A stretch of 64,000 bases of DNA from NCBI RefSeq assembly GCF_020379485.1, contig NC_063436.1:22008423-22072422 (forward strand), given 5' to 3'. The notes under the pieces are model-generated. The model had not been told where the DNA came from and did not search any database. It saw only the letters and a program-made list of their open reading frames with translations. Source of the DNA: Brassica napus (taxonomy: Eukaryota > Streptophyta > Magnoliopsida > Brassicales > Brassicaceae). Position 1 is the stretch's first letter. Every line of letters starts with the position of its first letter. Of the stretch, positions 35,112 through 47,900 are shown one piece after another. The position numbers were made by a program, and so were the translations under genes.

Positions 35112-36494
35112 TCCTGCTATATATATTAATTGAAAAGTCACTTAAGTGATTTATGCTTAGGCATCATTCATAGGTGAAATTTAAAATTAATTCTCTTAAT
35201 TTGATTTTTTGTTAGTATTTAAATTTTTATTTATTTAATTAAAGTCTTAAAAAGAAAACTAATCCTAAAACTACATGATCTAATCTATATTACCATACAA
35301 ACAATTAAACATTTTAAGATAGAAGAATTAAAATAATATGTTTATAGAAACAATTAAATATCATAGATTACATTATAGAAATTTAAATAAATACATATGA
35401 TATGATAGAAATAATTAAATAAACGATTTTAACATATTTTTATTAATATTGGATACAATAAATTATAGATTACAGAAAACTAATTAACCTAAACCTAATT
35501 ATATTTTCTTATACTCACTATATATATATATATATTTTTTTCTTCCTAAAATGTTTTTAATGGATACAAAACAGTCAAATATACAATTTTAAAAACATTT
35601 ATTAATTTTTCAATGACAAATGTTGATTGTATAATTGAGTTATTACTTTCAGAAATGATTAAAGTATTTGTATATTTAAAAACATAAAATATATAGTAAG
35701 TCTTTTTAAATAATATTAATAAATGAAAATATTTATTATAATATAAAATTGAAAAATTGGAACATTATACTAATACGAGACTAAAGTTAATATACTATAT
35801 TAATATAATTATTATAGTCTTGATTATAATAAAATTATATGGTAAATTCTTTAAAATAATATTAATCAATGAAATTTTTATTATAATATAAATTAAAAAT
35901 GAGAACAATATATTAATACATGACTAGAGTTAAAATTCTATTGATATAGTTTTGATTATAATAAAATTGACATGTTTATTTTGTAATAGGAAAAAAGAAA
36001 GGATAAATATACAAAACATCAGTGAAGAATAATAAAACTTGTTTTTTTATATTATTGGTTGTATTCTTTGTTATTTTATATTTTTGTGTACTTAATTTTT
36101 TATTTGTTTACCAAAAAACATGTGTTTTACGTATTACTATAACTGTAAATTAATTATTTGTAACTATTTTACTTCTAAATAAAATAAAATAGTTGATAAA
36201 ATAATGCGAAAATAGAAAGTGTTATAAAATAACATTTTTCTCATTAATCTTTGGTTTTTGAAAATAATGTAATAAAAAGATTTTTTGGAAACTTACAATA
36301 AAATTTATAGAATTAGCAATATATCTCAATAATATTCTAATATTATACAATACCAAAAATTTTGATTTTCAAACTATTTAAAATAAAAAAGTTATTTTTA
36401 GTAGTTATGATTATTATTTAAATATAAAATTATTAACATAATATATAATTTTCATAAAATATTTATATCCGCGAAATCACGAGCAACCACCTAG
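35112..36494 (+). mobile_element. Helitron, 1383 bp, AT-rich
   Basis: Begins after A with TCCTGCTATATATATTAATT and ends ATCACGAGCAACCACCTAG before T; the 3' hairpin is mutated (ATCCGCGAAATCACGAGC). The interior is about 80% A+T with imperfect direct repeats (AATATTAAT...AAAATTTTTATTATAATATAA near 35740 and 35870). No coding region. Confidence 0.65.
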
Positions 36495-36728
36495 TTTATA
36501 TGAAAATGTGTATGCATCTTCAGTAAGTAACATTTAATTTCAGAGGTAATAAAAACATACATGTTAAATGACATGAAAATTTCAACAGGCTAAAACAACT
36601 TTGTAATCCATATTCGACGTGTAAATGTAAATAAAATATACATTTAAATTGTTTAAAAATTCGAGATGTTAAGTGATTTGAATATATTTATAGATCAGAA
36701 AGGACAATTTATTTTGTTAGCTTCCTCT

Positions 36729-37029
36729 TTCTTTTTTTTTTGTCAAAGAAATACTTTATAGAAACTTAAACCGGGCCTGAACCTAAAGTTTAGCCCAATA
36801 AAGGGTTCATTACAAGAAACTGAAGACGACGAGTAAGTTTCACCAGAGCGTCTGCTTCACGATTCTCAGATCGTGGGATGAAAACAAAAGAGATAGATAA
36901 AAACAGAGATGAGAGATGATTGATGTCAGCCACAACACCAATAATCTCCTTAGTCATAGCTCTGTTGGTAATGGCTCAAAACTCAATTTTGACTAAATTT
37001 TTTGACTCATAGCTCTGTTGGTAATGACC
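36729..37029 (-). mobile_element. 5'-truncated LINE (L1-like) with RNase H relic and 15-bp target duplication
   Basis: The flanks TTGTTAGCTTCCTCT are identical on both sides (36714-36728 and 37030-37044). The left side has a T-rich stretch, the poly(A) tail of a minus-strand element. Minus-strand translation around 36800-36890 reads FVFIPRSENREADALVKLTR then RLQFLV, the end of the RNase H domain carried by plant L1-type LINEs. The 5' end (36955-37029) holds a duplicated CATAGCTCTGTTGGTAATG, as seen in abortive or twin-primed insertion. Only the last 0.3 kb of the LINE is present. Confidence 0.8.
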
Positions 37030-37044
37030 TTGTTAGCTTCCTCT

Positions 37045-37895
37045 AAGGTCATTTCCAACCCTACTTCATTTTTGACTCAAAACTCAATTTTGGAATAAAA
37101 TTTTTTCCAATCCCACTCTATATTCAACTCCGAAATGTAGTAACGGGTAAGATTACCCCATAAGAGTTGAACTTTTCTATTTATGAAATGGTCGTTTTAA
37201 TCTTTAATTTTTTTGTTTCTTACTTAAAATAATATAATAACATAAAAAATATAAAACTCCACAAAAGATTATTTAATAGTTTACATAAAATATGCATAAT
37301 CATAAAAGTCAAACTAAGAATACATAATATAAAATAAATATAATATAAATAAGTAATTCAATAATTAATTCGATAAATTGTTTTCGAAACTACCAAAATT
37401 GGTGATGTATTATTCAAACGGAATAGATGAATTTTTTAATCGTGGGTAAAAAATTTGATTGATTACATTTGTACTTGTTGAACTTGATATATGCACAAAC
37501 AATGGGACCCAATACATAATTCAAATTACAAAACAAAACTTTGTTTTTTTAATGTTCTTTTAATGCATATAAATATTTTTGAATTAGAAAAATTGCATAT
37601 GATAAAAACTGCACAAATTGAAATTGGAAGATAATCTCTAGTTGTATTTTTAATGATAAATATTTAATTTAAATAAAGTATATTATTATTGAAATTTTGT
37701 AAACATAAAATAGTTGAGTTAATTGTTAAATTTTTATAAGTTGAAAGTACTACTAACAATTATTAACTAAATAAAAAAATATTTTTTTTGAGTAAAAGAT
37801 GAAGTAATATTTTGGAGTAAAATTTAATTTTATTTTGGAATTACACTATTTTGGAGTAAAATTTGGAGTAATACATTGGAGATGTTGTAATATAT
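37045..37895. mobile_element. Non-autonomous TIR element, about 0.85 kb
   Basis: The left GGTCATTTCCAACCCTACTT then AAACTCAATTTTGGAATAAAA is matched in reverse by the right TTTTGGAATTACACTATTTT, then TTTGGAGTAATACATTGGAGATGTTG. Interior AT-rich, no coding region. The outer motif (a CATCTCCAATG type) is common among crucifer MITEs. The LINE next door inserted immediately to its left. Confidence 0.5.
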
Positions 37896-38429
37896 ATCTA
37901 CGGTTGTCTTATTGCTTTGTGGTGTACGTGATGGTTGTTTTGCAATTACTGTATTTATCCTTAATGATTGTACTCATTCTACATGTTTTACACTTTTTTT
38001 TTGTAACAACACGTTTTAAACTTATCCACAAGCTTAACATTAATCACAAGTTTTATAGTAATTTTGTTATCCCCAGCAATGATTATATGTATAGTGCATA
38101 GTCATACTGGAAGTGTTTGGCTCTAAGAAATATCTAAAGGATACTTTTTGGAATGATGGCAACTTTTAACATATTTTCAACGGGGGAAGCGGTCCACACG
38201 CACAACTTCCTACGGTGGAGCAACTACCATATGCTATATCTCTTTTAGGATATTTATCGAATATTCATAATCTATATTCGTTATACCTATCCCCCTCCCC
38301 CTCCCCGAAAAAAAAGATCCGGTCAGAAAATCGGCATTAAGTACTCTTTTGTTTTATTTAAATTTTATCTTCATTATATAACATAATTTGTTAAATAAAG
38401 AAACATAATTTGCAAGTTAAAGTTTGAGC
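37896..38429. other. Intergenic DNA, nothing recognised
   Basis: Mixed sequence with a C-rich CCCCCTCCCCCTCCCC stretch near 38290. No gene-like frame with supporting features. Confidence 0.4.
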
Positions 38430-38725
38430 AATTTTCTCAAATAACTTTTTTTAAGTTTTGGTCAGAAAATAGCTTTCAAAAAAGAAAATGACCAAAATAA
38501 TTTTTTTTTATTTTAAAAATTTTAATATTTATTTTTTATTTTTTAAAATTTAAAACTCTATCCCCAAAATCTCACTTCTTAACTCTAAATCTTAAGTTTA
38601 GATTAGTTAACCATATGATAATTTATTTTATTTTAATAAAATTTATTTTGATTATTTTATTTATTAAGAGCTATTTTTACAAAAATAAACTAAAAAGATT
38701 ATTATAGGGAACTTTTTTTAAAGTT
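38430..38725. mobile_element. Relative of the 3645-3978 inverted-repeat element
   Basis: The same order of motifs as at 3645-3978: AGCAATTTTCTCAAATAACT, AAAATGACCAAAATAA, AACTCTATCCCCAAAATCTC then CTTAACTCTAAAT, GTTAACCATA, and GAGCTATTTTTACAAAAATA near the right end, partly inverted to the left. Non-coding and diverged. Confidence 0.45.
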
Positions 38726-39184
38726 TCCATTTGGGCTATTTGTTCTACTAGTGTCTCAGTGTAATAAATTAACAAACAGTATGTGACCCTTAACTTGCGC
38801 CACATGCTGGACTCTCACCGGTCACTACTATTTCCACCAACTTCCTCTATTGTTACACAACATATAAGTATGTATATGCATATGTATTTTCTTCATGTGT
38901 TCTATACAAACGCGTTTATAACAATTATGATGACAAGAAAATCCCACGGGCTGACGGAATAAGCAACAAAGAACAACTTTAATGCAGCACAATTATGTAG
39001 CGACTACAAAGACCGTGCTCTCGAAGATTCAAACAGTTCATGGTACATTATTCTTGTAATTCGAACTCGAACACAAGATACAGGAGCATCGATAATCGAT
39101 TAATCATTGGTTCCACTTTAAATTTATGTCACATATGTAAGGTTGATTTTTCCCTTTAAAAAAAAGTTGATTAATCGTCTTTTT

Positions 39185-41345
39185 TTTTTGGGAAATTAGG
39201 CTCTATAGCCACACAAAAATGCCTAATTCACTATCTACACAATTTCCCTAACAGATCTATACACGTCGTTACTTTTCTATATTAATACTGTTTTGCCCCT
39301 TATGTCAACCGGTGAAACCTGCAAAACAAAAAATAATTTTTAGTGTTAATTATTAAGCGTAAAACAGTAAATTGTGGCTTACCTTAATCCACATCCTCTG
39401 GCACCGGAGTAACCCCGTCGCCTCCGTCTGCATCTCTTCAATTTTTGATATCTCCTTCACTGTTATAAACATCCGTCTCTACTCCGCTTCTGAAATCGGC
39501 TCCCAATCGGCGGCGTTAAGTCCGCAGCGGCGCCTTCCAACAACCCGTTAAGTCCGCAGCAGTTGCAAAAGATTTGATCACCTCCATCTATACGAACGAC
39601 ACCATCATCGCGTCACCACCGTATGTTCTTCTCTTCTATTTAATGTATCAACAACAAAATCTGTCTCTTTGATGCGGTTATATGTATTATCTCCACTAAT
39701 ATCGCAAGATACACTTATATTTTGTCGCCGTGGATGACCTAAGTTGATCGGAGAAGATGAACAATTTCTGTTTATTTTGTTCTATTCTATTCGCATATAG
39801 AATAGAAATGTATTATGTTTGTTATATTCATGTTATGAAATGCAATATATTATGCTACTTTTCTATTTTATTATGTTCCATTCTATTTGATGATTACTAA
39901 AGAGTGTTTTATTTTGTTTAGAAATATAGTTTTTGAACAAGTAAATATCATACAATGATCTAGATTGTGTAGTTTAATATTACATAATATAATTTAATTT
40001 ACATAATATATGTTATTTTTTAGATTTTGATATTTGAGTTTAGAGTTTATATTTAGGTTTAGTGTTTATATTTGAGTTTAGGGTTTAGTGAATATAGTTT
40101 ACGGTTTAGTATTTAGAAGGTGAGGGGATATGGTTGGGGTCAGCATTAACTTCTTCGATGAAATCATAGACATTTCATTATTTCACCAATATATACCATG
40201 CTATTTATTTTGTTCCATTCTATTTGGGTTTAGAGTTTATTTTTGGGTTTAGGGTTTAGTGAATCATATTTAGGGTTTAGTATTTAGAAAGTGAGGGGTT
40301 TTGGTTGGGGTAAGCATTAACTTTAATTTCTTCCATGAAATCATAGATATTTCATAATTTCACCAATATATAACATACTATTATTTTGTTCCATTCTATT
40401 TGGGTTTATAGTTTATATTTGGGTTTAGGGTCTAGTGAATAGGGTGTAGGGTTTAGTGAATATGGTTTAGGGTTTAGTATTTAGAAGATGAAGGGGTATG
40501 GTTGGGGTCAACATCAACTTTTTCCATGAAATCATAGACATTTCTTACATGCAATCGTATACATTTCATAATTTCACTAATATGTATTATGTTATTTATT
40601 TTGTTCCATTCTATTTGGGTTTAATATTTATATTTGGGTTTAGGGTTTCTATTTGGGTTATGGTTTAGTGATTAGAGTTTAGGGTTTAGTATTTAGAAGG
40701 GTTTATATTTAGGGTTTATATTTTTCGTGTAGGGTTTCGTGATGATTAGATAGGGTTTAGTTTCTGGAATATTGGGTTCACCATTGGGAAAGCATTACTT
40801 GTTTCTGTTCTGTTTGGATATGGAATAGAACACTTCTGAACTTTCATACCATGTGTTTTAATTTTGGTGATATATTGGTATATTACATAATATAATTTAA
40901 TATAACATAATTTAGTTTAATATTACATACCATTATGTATTTTTTAGATTTTGATATATGAGTTTAGGGTTTATATTTGGGTTAGGGTTTAGTGATTAAA
41001 TTTTAGGGTTTAGTTTTTATCTGATATGGAATAAAACTTAGATGATATGGAATATAAATCTTGATGTTTATGTATGTGATCAATAAAGTTATACGTGGAT
41101 AGCTTTTTCTTCTTTCAAAAAACCACAAATACATACTTTCAGTATTATAAGAGGTGTTACTATGGTTCACAAAATGACCACGTCGTTTTCTTTATGTGAA
41201 GGAACTGGGTACCTGTTACCAACAAGGATATAACCGGCTGTAATGATGGCAAAAAGACAGTCACTACATTCTGTCAAAATCATGTCTATTCTTTTGATTT
41301 TCCTCTGAAATATGGCTATTAAGCCAATAAGCCTTTTTTTTTTCA
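39185..41345. mobile_element. MULE-like element with captured GC-rich block and internal minisatellite
   Basis: The left GGGAAATTAGGCTCTATAGC... resembles the reverse of the right TATGGCTATTAAGCCAATAAGC, so loose inverted ends about 2.1 kb apart. Inside, 39360-39620 is GC-rich and exon-like (ACTCCGCTTCTGAAATCGGC; AAGTCCGCAGC occurs twice) but has no clear product, so it may be captured gene sequence. From 40000 a minisatellite starts. The piece 39712-40117 is repeated almost exactly at 63595-64000. Confidence 0.45.
40020..41000. repeat. Minisatellite of 170-220 bp units rich in telomere-like TTTAGGG
   Basis: Three to four diverged units, each with TTTTGTTCCATTCTATTTGG, GGGTTTAGGGTTTAGTGAAT, GTTTAGTATTTAGAAG, GGTATGGTTGGGGTCA-like, TTCCATGAAATCATAGA and TTTCACCAATATAT. 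Units begin near 40205, 40385 and 40595; further GGGTTTAGGGTTTAGTG pieces extend to about 41000. It is not a pure telomere array. Confidence 0.7.
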
Positions 41346-42780
41346 GTTGAGGTAGCAGCCTTTAGTCGTTATAAGTTTTTTTTTTGGTCTAACGTTATAA
41401 GTTTGATTAGAATATCAATGTTAAGTTTGATATCTTTATGGACTTCATGGGAATTCACGCTGATGTAAAACACATATTCTAACTCTCCTATTTGTGGAAT
41501 GAAACTTCTTTATTACAAATCCAAATTTGTTAAACTCCAACATTAAATCACGAAAACATTTTTTATATTAAAATGAATATTGAATACAGAAAACAACAAC
41601 CTTCTAATTCTCGCAACAATAAAAAAAAACCCAGCATTCCAAGCTGTTGAGCTTGAATAGTACCAATTAATACCACGATAATTATCTTTATTAAAAAGTC
41701 AAAACCAATATATTAAAATTAAAAATTGAAAAAAATCAGAGAACAATGATAACTAAACCCTAGATCTGAATCTTAGTGGAAATTGAGCTTTGAGATTCTT
41801 ACGTATAGGATACTTAATTAGGCCCTAACATATTAAACTAGGCCTTCTTAGCTTGGAAAAATGTTTTACAAAACTAAACGTTAATTTAATTCAACCCAGC
41901 CCACATTTGTGTTTAATCCTCACCTCCTATGTAGGTGCATATAATTCACATTATGCAAGAATTCACATTATGTGCTGCATAATTCACATTATTCACATTA
42001 TGAAATCTCAAACTCTTATGTTAGTGTAGGTGCTGCATAATTCACATTATGCAAAAAGTGCATGTTATTTTCTATTGTTAAAAATGATGAAGGGTGGAAT
42101 TAAAATAGTGTTTACTCTTGCCCAAAAAACTCAAAGAAATTTATATATGATAGCAGTGACAAAAAAAACAAGATGACAAATAACAAGTTAGTATGTATGA
42201 ATTATCCATTTGAAAAATTTCCAAGTTAGGAGAAAAAAATGAAAAATTTCTATCGACAAAAAACTCTATTTCTTATCAGATATGTGTTTCAATCAACCTT
42301 AATTACAATCACTTTGGCGGGAATAAATTAGTCGCAAACATGGTGGACTACATCAGACTGCGAATCTGCGAGCCGTTTGCAGAGCTACATCGACAAGACA
42401 GCGAAGGATCACAATTACACAAAAATTGAGGAGAAAAGGCTATGAAGAAGCGATGAGAAGATGGTTTGACACACGATGATTCTCTTGGTCTCTGTTTGAG
42501 TTCAAGCTCTTTACCATACAAAGTTACAAACATTTAACTAGCTGATAGTTTTTTTACACAATGTTGCAATTTTTTAAGAAAAGTTTTCGTGGCCGAAATT
42601 TTTTTACATTCATTCAGAAAAAAAAAATCCTGTCACCACAAGTTTTCTGAGAACAAATTTTGTTTTTTTTTTATTCTGAACCAATCAAAATATGGAACAA
42701 GTGTCATATAAATAAAAGGACAACCAATAAAAGCTCGGCCACGTATGATTCTTATTCCTTGTTTTACACAAGCCTCAATT
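41346..42780. other. Intergenic DNA with short direct repeats
   Basis: No gene recognised. GCTGCATAATTCACATTATG is repeated (near 41973 and 42031), with more ATTCACATTATG copies between 41940 and 42010. A GC-richer patch at 42330-42500 has no recognised product. Confidence 0.45.
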
Positions 42781-42924
42781 GATTATGAGAGATTACAAAG
42801 AATGAGGAGGGAGGAGCCAGCTGGATCCTTGGATGTAGCCGAGCGAGATGAAAGAGTTAGCTTCTATGTTGTCAATGTCTTGTGTATACTTAACTCTCTT
42901 TTCCTTTCGCGATCCTGGTCCTGA

Positions 42925-44362
42925 TCACTTATACTCTCCATAGAACACCGTCCTGCTCATCCATCCGTGTAAATTTACATATAAATATATTTGTTGACAT
43001 ACCATTTTGTTAGTGCATCATATAATATAATAAAATGGTTTTTGATTACATACTTGTCACGCTCTGTTTGGGTGTTTTTATGCCATCCAGACGGGTTTAC
43101 AACACTTGACATGTCAGTGTATGCGTAGACGACCTTGGGGTGGCTCATCCATGCTCGACCCAAGTAAATCCCAGTTCCAGTCCCTGTAACCTTGCAGTGC
43201 ACGAATGAATACCCGCTTTTCTCTTCCGTGCTTTTCCCCGCATGAGCTGTGATCACTCTGAGTCCATCTCCCACAACGTTTAGTTGTGTACTCTTTTCAT
43301 GCATCAACCAAAAAGGAGGATTTTAGTTAGAAATCATCACGAAAACATGCATGTATACAAGAGTTTAGGTCTTAGGTACGTACGAGGTATAAAGAGCGTC
43401 CGCTCCCAAAGATGAAATCAAATGTCCCTTCGATGTAACAGTCTTTGAAGAAATGGTTTCCAGTGTCATCACAAATCGTGTCTTGATAACCATAGAATTT
43501 ACAGTTATAGAAAGCTGCTTTGTTGCCAGAGATTCTCATAGATAAAGCTTGTGCTCCTTTCCTTTTCCCATCCGGCATTGGAGCAGAATTCTACCAATTT
43601 TTTAAAATGTTATCTAGACATCTTTTTTGTTACAATGATGAATCTAGGGTTTATTACGTAGGCTACCTAAATTCATATCAGTAAGTTTTTAAGAGATGAA
43701 AAAATACCTTGACAATGATGTTAATGGCCATGAAGTAGTCGGACAAGACAATGAGAGTTGCGCTATCGACTGTTCCGTATTCGGCTGCCGTACCATCGAA
43801 TGTCAACACGGGCATCGCATTTGGATCACCGTACAATGTGATGAAAGGCTTGTTTCTATCGATCGTAACCTTCTCTTTGTATTCACCGTGACCTAACTTG
43901 ATGATCACGCGTTCCTTGTTCCCTACGGGTACACTATTTATCGCCTCGGTTAATGTCTTGAAATCGCCTCTTCCATTTTGTCTCACCTGCATTTATAGAT
44001 ACACCAAACTTATTCTCATGAATAAAACCCATGTTTAATTATTATCATGCATTATTTTGGCGGCCTAGTTGACTTTAGCATTGATCGATTTAGTTACAAT
44101 TTATTTAGAACACTAGTACTATTTGAATGTAATGATCTGAATATTGTTATGCCTTAATAACACGCGGGGTAGCCTCAGCAGTCAACAGAGCTGGATCTAA
44201 CGTGTATTTTCTACTAGCCAACGAAGGGACGTTGTTGTTGAACCACTGCTCGATTCGGTTTTTGTTCTGAGGAATTGGTGTAGCATCGTTACCATAAACC
44301 ACGGTCCATGTAATCACGACAAGCAAGATTGTTAGTATTAAGGACACACAATTGTATCCCAT
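42925..44362 (-). CDS. Pectinesterase (PME, pectin lyase fold), prematurely terminated; At5g61680-like
   Basis: Demethylesterifies cell-wall pectin. Exons: 44153-44362, 43708-43986, 43384-43590, 43054-43292 and 42952 downward. A signal peptide starts [23 protein letters not shown] marks: [18 protein letters not shown] (catalytic Asp), GTFDFIFG (second Asp), YLGRAW (catalytic Arg). In the last exon the frame reads TVFYGEYK and then TGA (42925-42927), giving 320 residues; in-frame sequence after it still reads PME-like ([28 protein letters not shown]) to a TAA at 42793. So a codon, Cys in Arabidopsis by my recall, became a stop and about 43 residues are lost. Intron 1 appears to use a GC donor (ATTAAG|GCATAA). 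The catalytic core is intact, so residual function is possible but doubtful. Confidence 0.8.
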
Positions 44363-44996
44363 TTCTTACTACTTTTTTGTAGAATAAAGATGAATAACTC
44401 TTGTTCTTTTCTGATGGTATATGTATACCTTCGCCGAAAGTTAAAGAACACTTAATTGCCATTCATTTTTTACCCTAATTTGGTTTCTGTTTCTTGCAGC
44501 TCTTTATTCGTTTTATCCCTAACTATATATATACATTTTTAAGTTCTTCGACTTAACTAAATTAGTTAAGGTGTAAACCTGTTAGTTTTGTTTTTGGAAC
44601 AAATGATTTGCTAATAAGTATTAAAACCAAACATAATAGTAATATATGCCAAGATTGATTAGTTGAATTCACATATATAACACCAAGATCCATGATGTGA
44701 TGACACAGCTTGGATGTGAGAAATACATCAACTAATTTGCATATACTCAGCCCAACAATCAAAATTGGCATAAGCAAGTATTTTCTGTTCATATTAATTT
44801 GTAAATATAAATAAAGTATGCAACAACGAATAATTATGCGACATCTCAACATAGGCTGAAGCCTTCTATGTAAAAAAAAAGTGTACTAGACTAATAGTAT
44901 ATACAGATTGCATGAGAAGTATTAACAGGTTGTTTGCGTGTGCCTCAAGACACATCTTTGACTCAAAAATAGAACCCTAACTTGAAAAATCAGGCC
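44363..44996. other. Pectinesterase promoter side / ABCA 3' flank
   Basis: AT-rich; a TATATATATACA motif is near 44525. A frame at 44562-44852 has no support as a gene. No element ends recognised. Confidence 0.4.
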
Positions 44997-47900
44997 TCAA
45001 GACAAGGAAATGAAGGCTTGAGCAGATTTAGCGACTTTGATGAAGACATCTTCGAGAGTTGTGTCGGCAAGTCCCCAAGCAAAGACTGTGAAGTTGGATT
45101 TGGCCTTTTCTACAGCCCTAAACACCTCAGCAATCCTAACTTCTTGCTTTGGGAGCTCGAACTTCTGTGTACCAGCGAGATGATATACTTTCTTGGCGTT
45201 GGGAGACACAGTTGAAACCAATCTCTCGACATCTTCCTCATGTTCTGAAGATGTTGTCATCGTGAACACATATGATCCACCGTATCTGCTCTTTAGTTCC
45301 TTGGAGTTTCCTATGCATTGCAAGGCTCCGTCTACAAATATCCCCAATCTATCGCATAGAAACTCTGCTTCTTCCATCGAGTGAGCTGAAAATGTAGTCT
45401 TAACGTTAAGGTTAAGTCTAGTTTGAGAAGAACACTTAATCACATCCCATATATAATCTAAGAAAATAATATATGTATGTATATACTTGTGAGGATAATT
45501 GCTGTGTTTTGTTTTGCACGCTGAATCACATCCCATAAGTTCTTCCTCGAGGCTGGATCAAGTCCTGTGCTTGGCTCATCCAAATAAACTACCTAATTAA
45601 GAGAATGATTAATCACACCTTAGGTTTGTTAATAACTAACATGACCCATTCATTGCTTGAAAACACGACACAACTAACAAGAATGCATGTACCTTGGGGT
45701 TCCCAATAAGTGATATAGCCACACTAAGCCGCCTTTTCATACCTCCACTGTAATTTCCAGCAGGCTTGTCGCCAACTCCTCCATCGAAAAGGCTGACACT
45801 CTTTAGAGATTCTTCCACGGCCTTCAAATTATTATTTATATATATATATATCCATTAATTAACAATATGTCTTCTGGAATTATAACACAAAAACTAAACT
45901 AAGTTAGCAAGGTGCGGCAGATATATATACTTGCGTTAGAGCAGAGCCCTTAATGTTCTTGAGTCGCCCGTAAAAGAGAAGATGTTCTCTTCCTGTTAAT
46001 GTTTCCCAAAGCAAGCTGAAATCAAGAGAATGCTATAAAAACAAATATGTTCTTTAAAATGTTCCTTATTTGCTTGGTAATGAAAGAAAATGCAAAAGTA
46101 TTGTTAAAGAGCATTTACTCGTGCTGTGGGCATACACCCATGCTAGTGTATACTTTGTTCATATCCTTGCATATGTCCAAACCTTGAACCAATGCTGTTC
46201 CAGATGAAGGTTTGAGTAGCCCAGTCATCTATCACAACAACCAAAAATACAGTACAAGATTACAAACTTTGACACTCTCTAACGTTTTTTTTTGTTAAAC
46301 TGTTTTGGGAAACTGACCATACTAATGAAGGATGTTTTTCCAGCGCCATTAGGTCCAAGCATGCCGAAGCATTCTCCAGAAGGCACGTCGAGATATAACC
46401 CCCTTACTGCCATTTTTGGAGGGTTTCCATCTCTACCTGGATACACTTTTTTCAAGTTGTCACACAAGATGGTGTGCCCTGCGCTACCTTCATTTCTCAA
46501 TTGTTGCACCTTTTCCCTCTGTTTATTATCTCATTTTATGTTAATATCAAAGAAACATGGAAAGGCTAAAAAGATGACGTTTTAAACATACCTCCTGAGA
46601 GACATCTATTTTTCCCATATCTATGGAGACTTTTTTAGAATCCACCCTCTGCATGGTAGGCTTACTTGGTATAGATGAAGATTTCTTGAAAAGGTTCAAG
46701 AAAAAGAAAGGGTGCTTCCCAGATGAGAAAACTTGATCAATATAGAAAGCTATGATGAGAGCCAGAAACCACTCTATTGACATGATGCATAAAACTTCAC
46801 CCATTCCACTATCACTGAGATCTTGCCACTTCATCCCATTTCCCCTGGAGGCATATTGTGAAAACTCATACAACCCGCGGTACAAAGAAAAACCAGGATA
46901 CAATTCCAAGGCAACAATCCATTCCTCTGTAAAGCATATAGATATTATATACCAAAAACAAAGCAGTGAGTGATAAAAATGAGCATGTTTTTCTTGTTAA
47001 AATTAAGTTACCTGGGAATGACTGATTTTCAAGCATCGTTTCACTACAAAAAAAAGTTAATATTGTGACAAAATTTTATGACTAACATTTTCTGTCACAA
47101 TATTGTGACTATTTACCTACGTGGTAGTGACCAAAATATTTGGTCACAGAATCGTGAATATTTTGTCACAATGTTGTGATGAATGTAAAAGTAACAAAAG
47201 ATCGTAACCAAAAGTTACAGATATGTGACGAAGTGTTTAGTCACAAATATTGTTATGGAATCGAGACTAAAACTCGTCCTTACTAGATACGATTTTGTGG
47301 CTTACGTAAATATGCTTAAATTTTTGAATTAATCTTAAATATATAATCTAAAACTCAAACACGATACCCTAAACTGTAATCTTTATATCATAAAAGATTA
47401 AACCTTACACTTTAAGTATTAAATTATAATTACTAGAATATACTTAAATTAATATCTAACACCCATACAAAATTAACGTTTCCAAGTCTAACTAAAAACC
47501 TTAATCTCATACTTTATATATAAACTTCAAATTGTATTCCCCAAAGCTCCAAACTCTAAATAATAAATATAACCCTAAACAGTTTAAATCATTGAAGTTA
47601 AGAGCATACGTAATAACCAAAATATAAGCACTAGTTATATATACAAATACTTAAATATTTACATTTAAACTTTAATAAAATTAAGACTTTTTAAAAAAAA
47701 AAATTATTTGGTTATTTTATTCGTATATCAAATATTTTATAAATATTAGAAAATATAAATTAATATTTAGTCATTTTAATCACACATAATATATTTAATA
47801 AATTTAATACGTTTTATTATCATATGCAATGTTAATAAACCAACATTTTAATATTTTAAAAAAGTAACATTAAACGTTAGAAATAAAACTGAAATCTTAT

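Noticed and set aside
40020..41000. Interstitial telomere array
   Set aside because: TTTAGGG occurs only once or twice per unit in a larger degenerate repeat; there is no head-to-tail (TTTAGGG)n run.
44562..44852. 96-residue frame between pectinesterase and ABCA
   Set aside because: No domain, no promoter context; composition matches AT-rich intergenic DNA.
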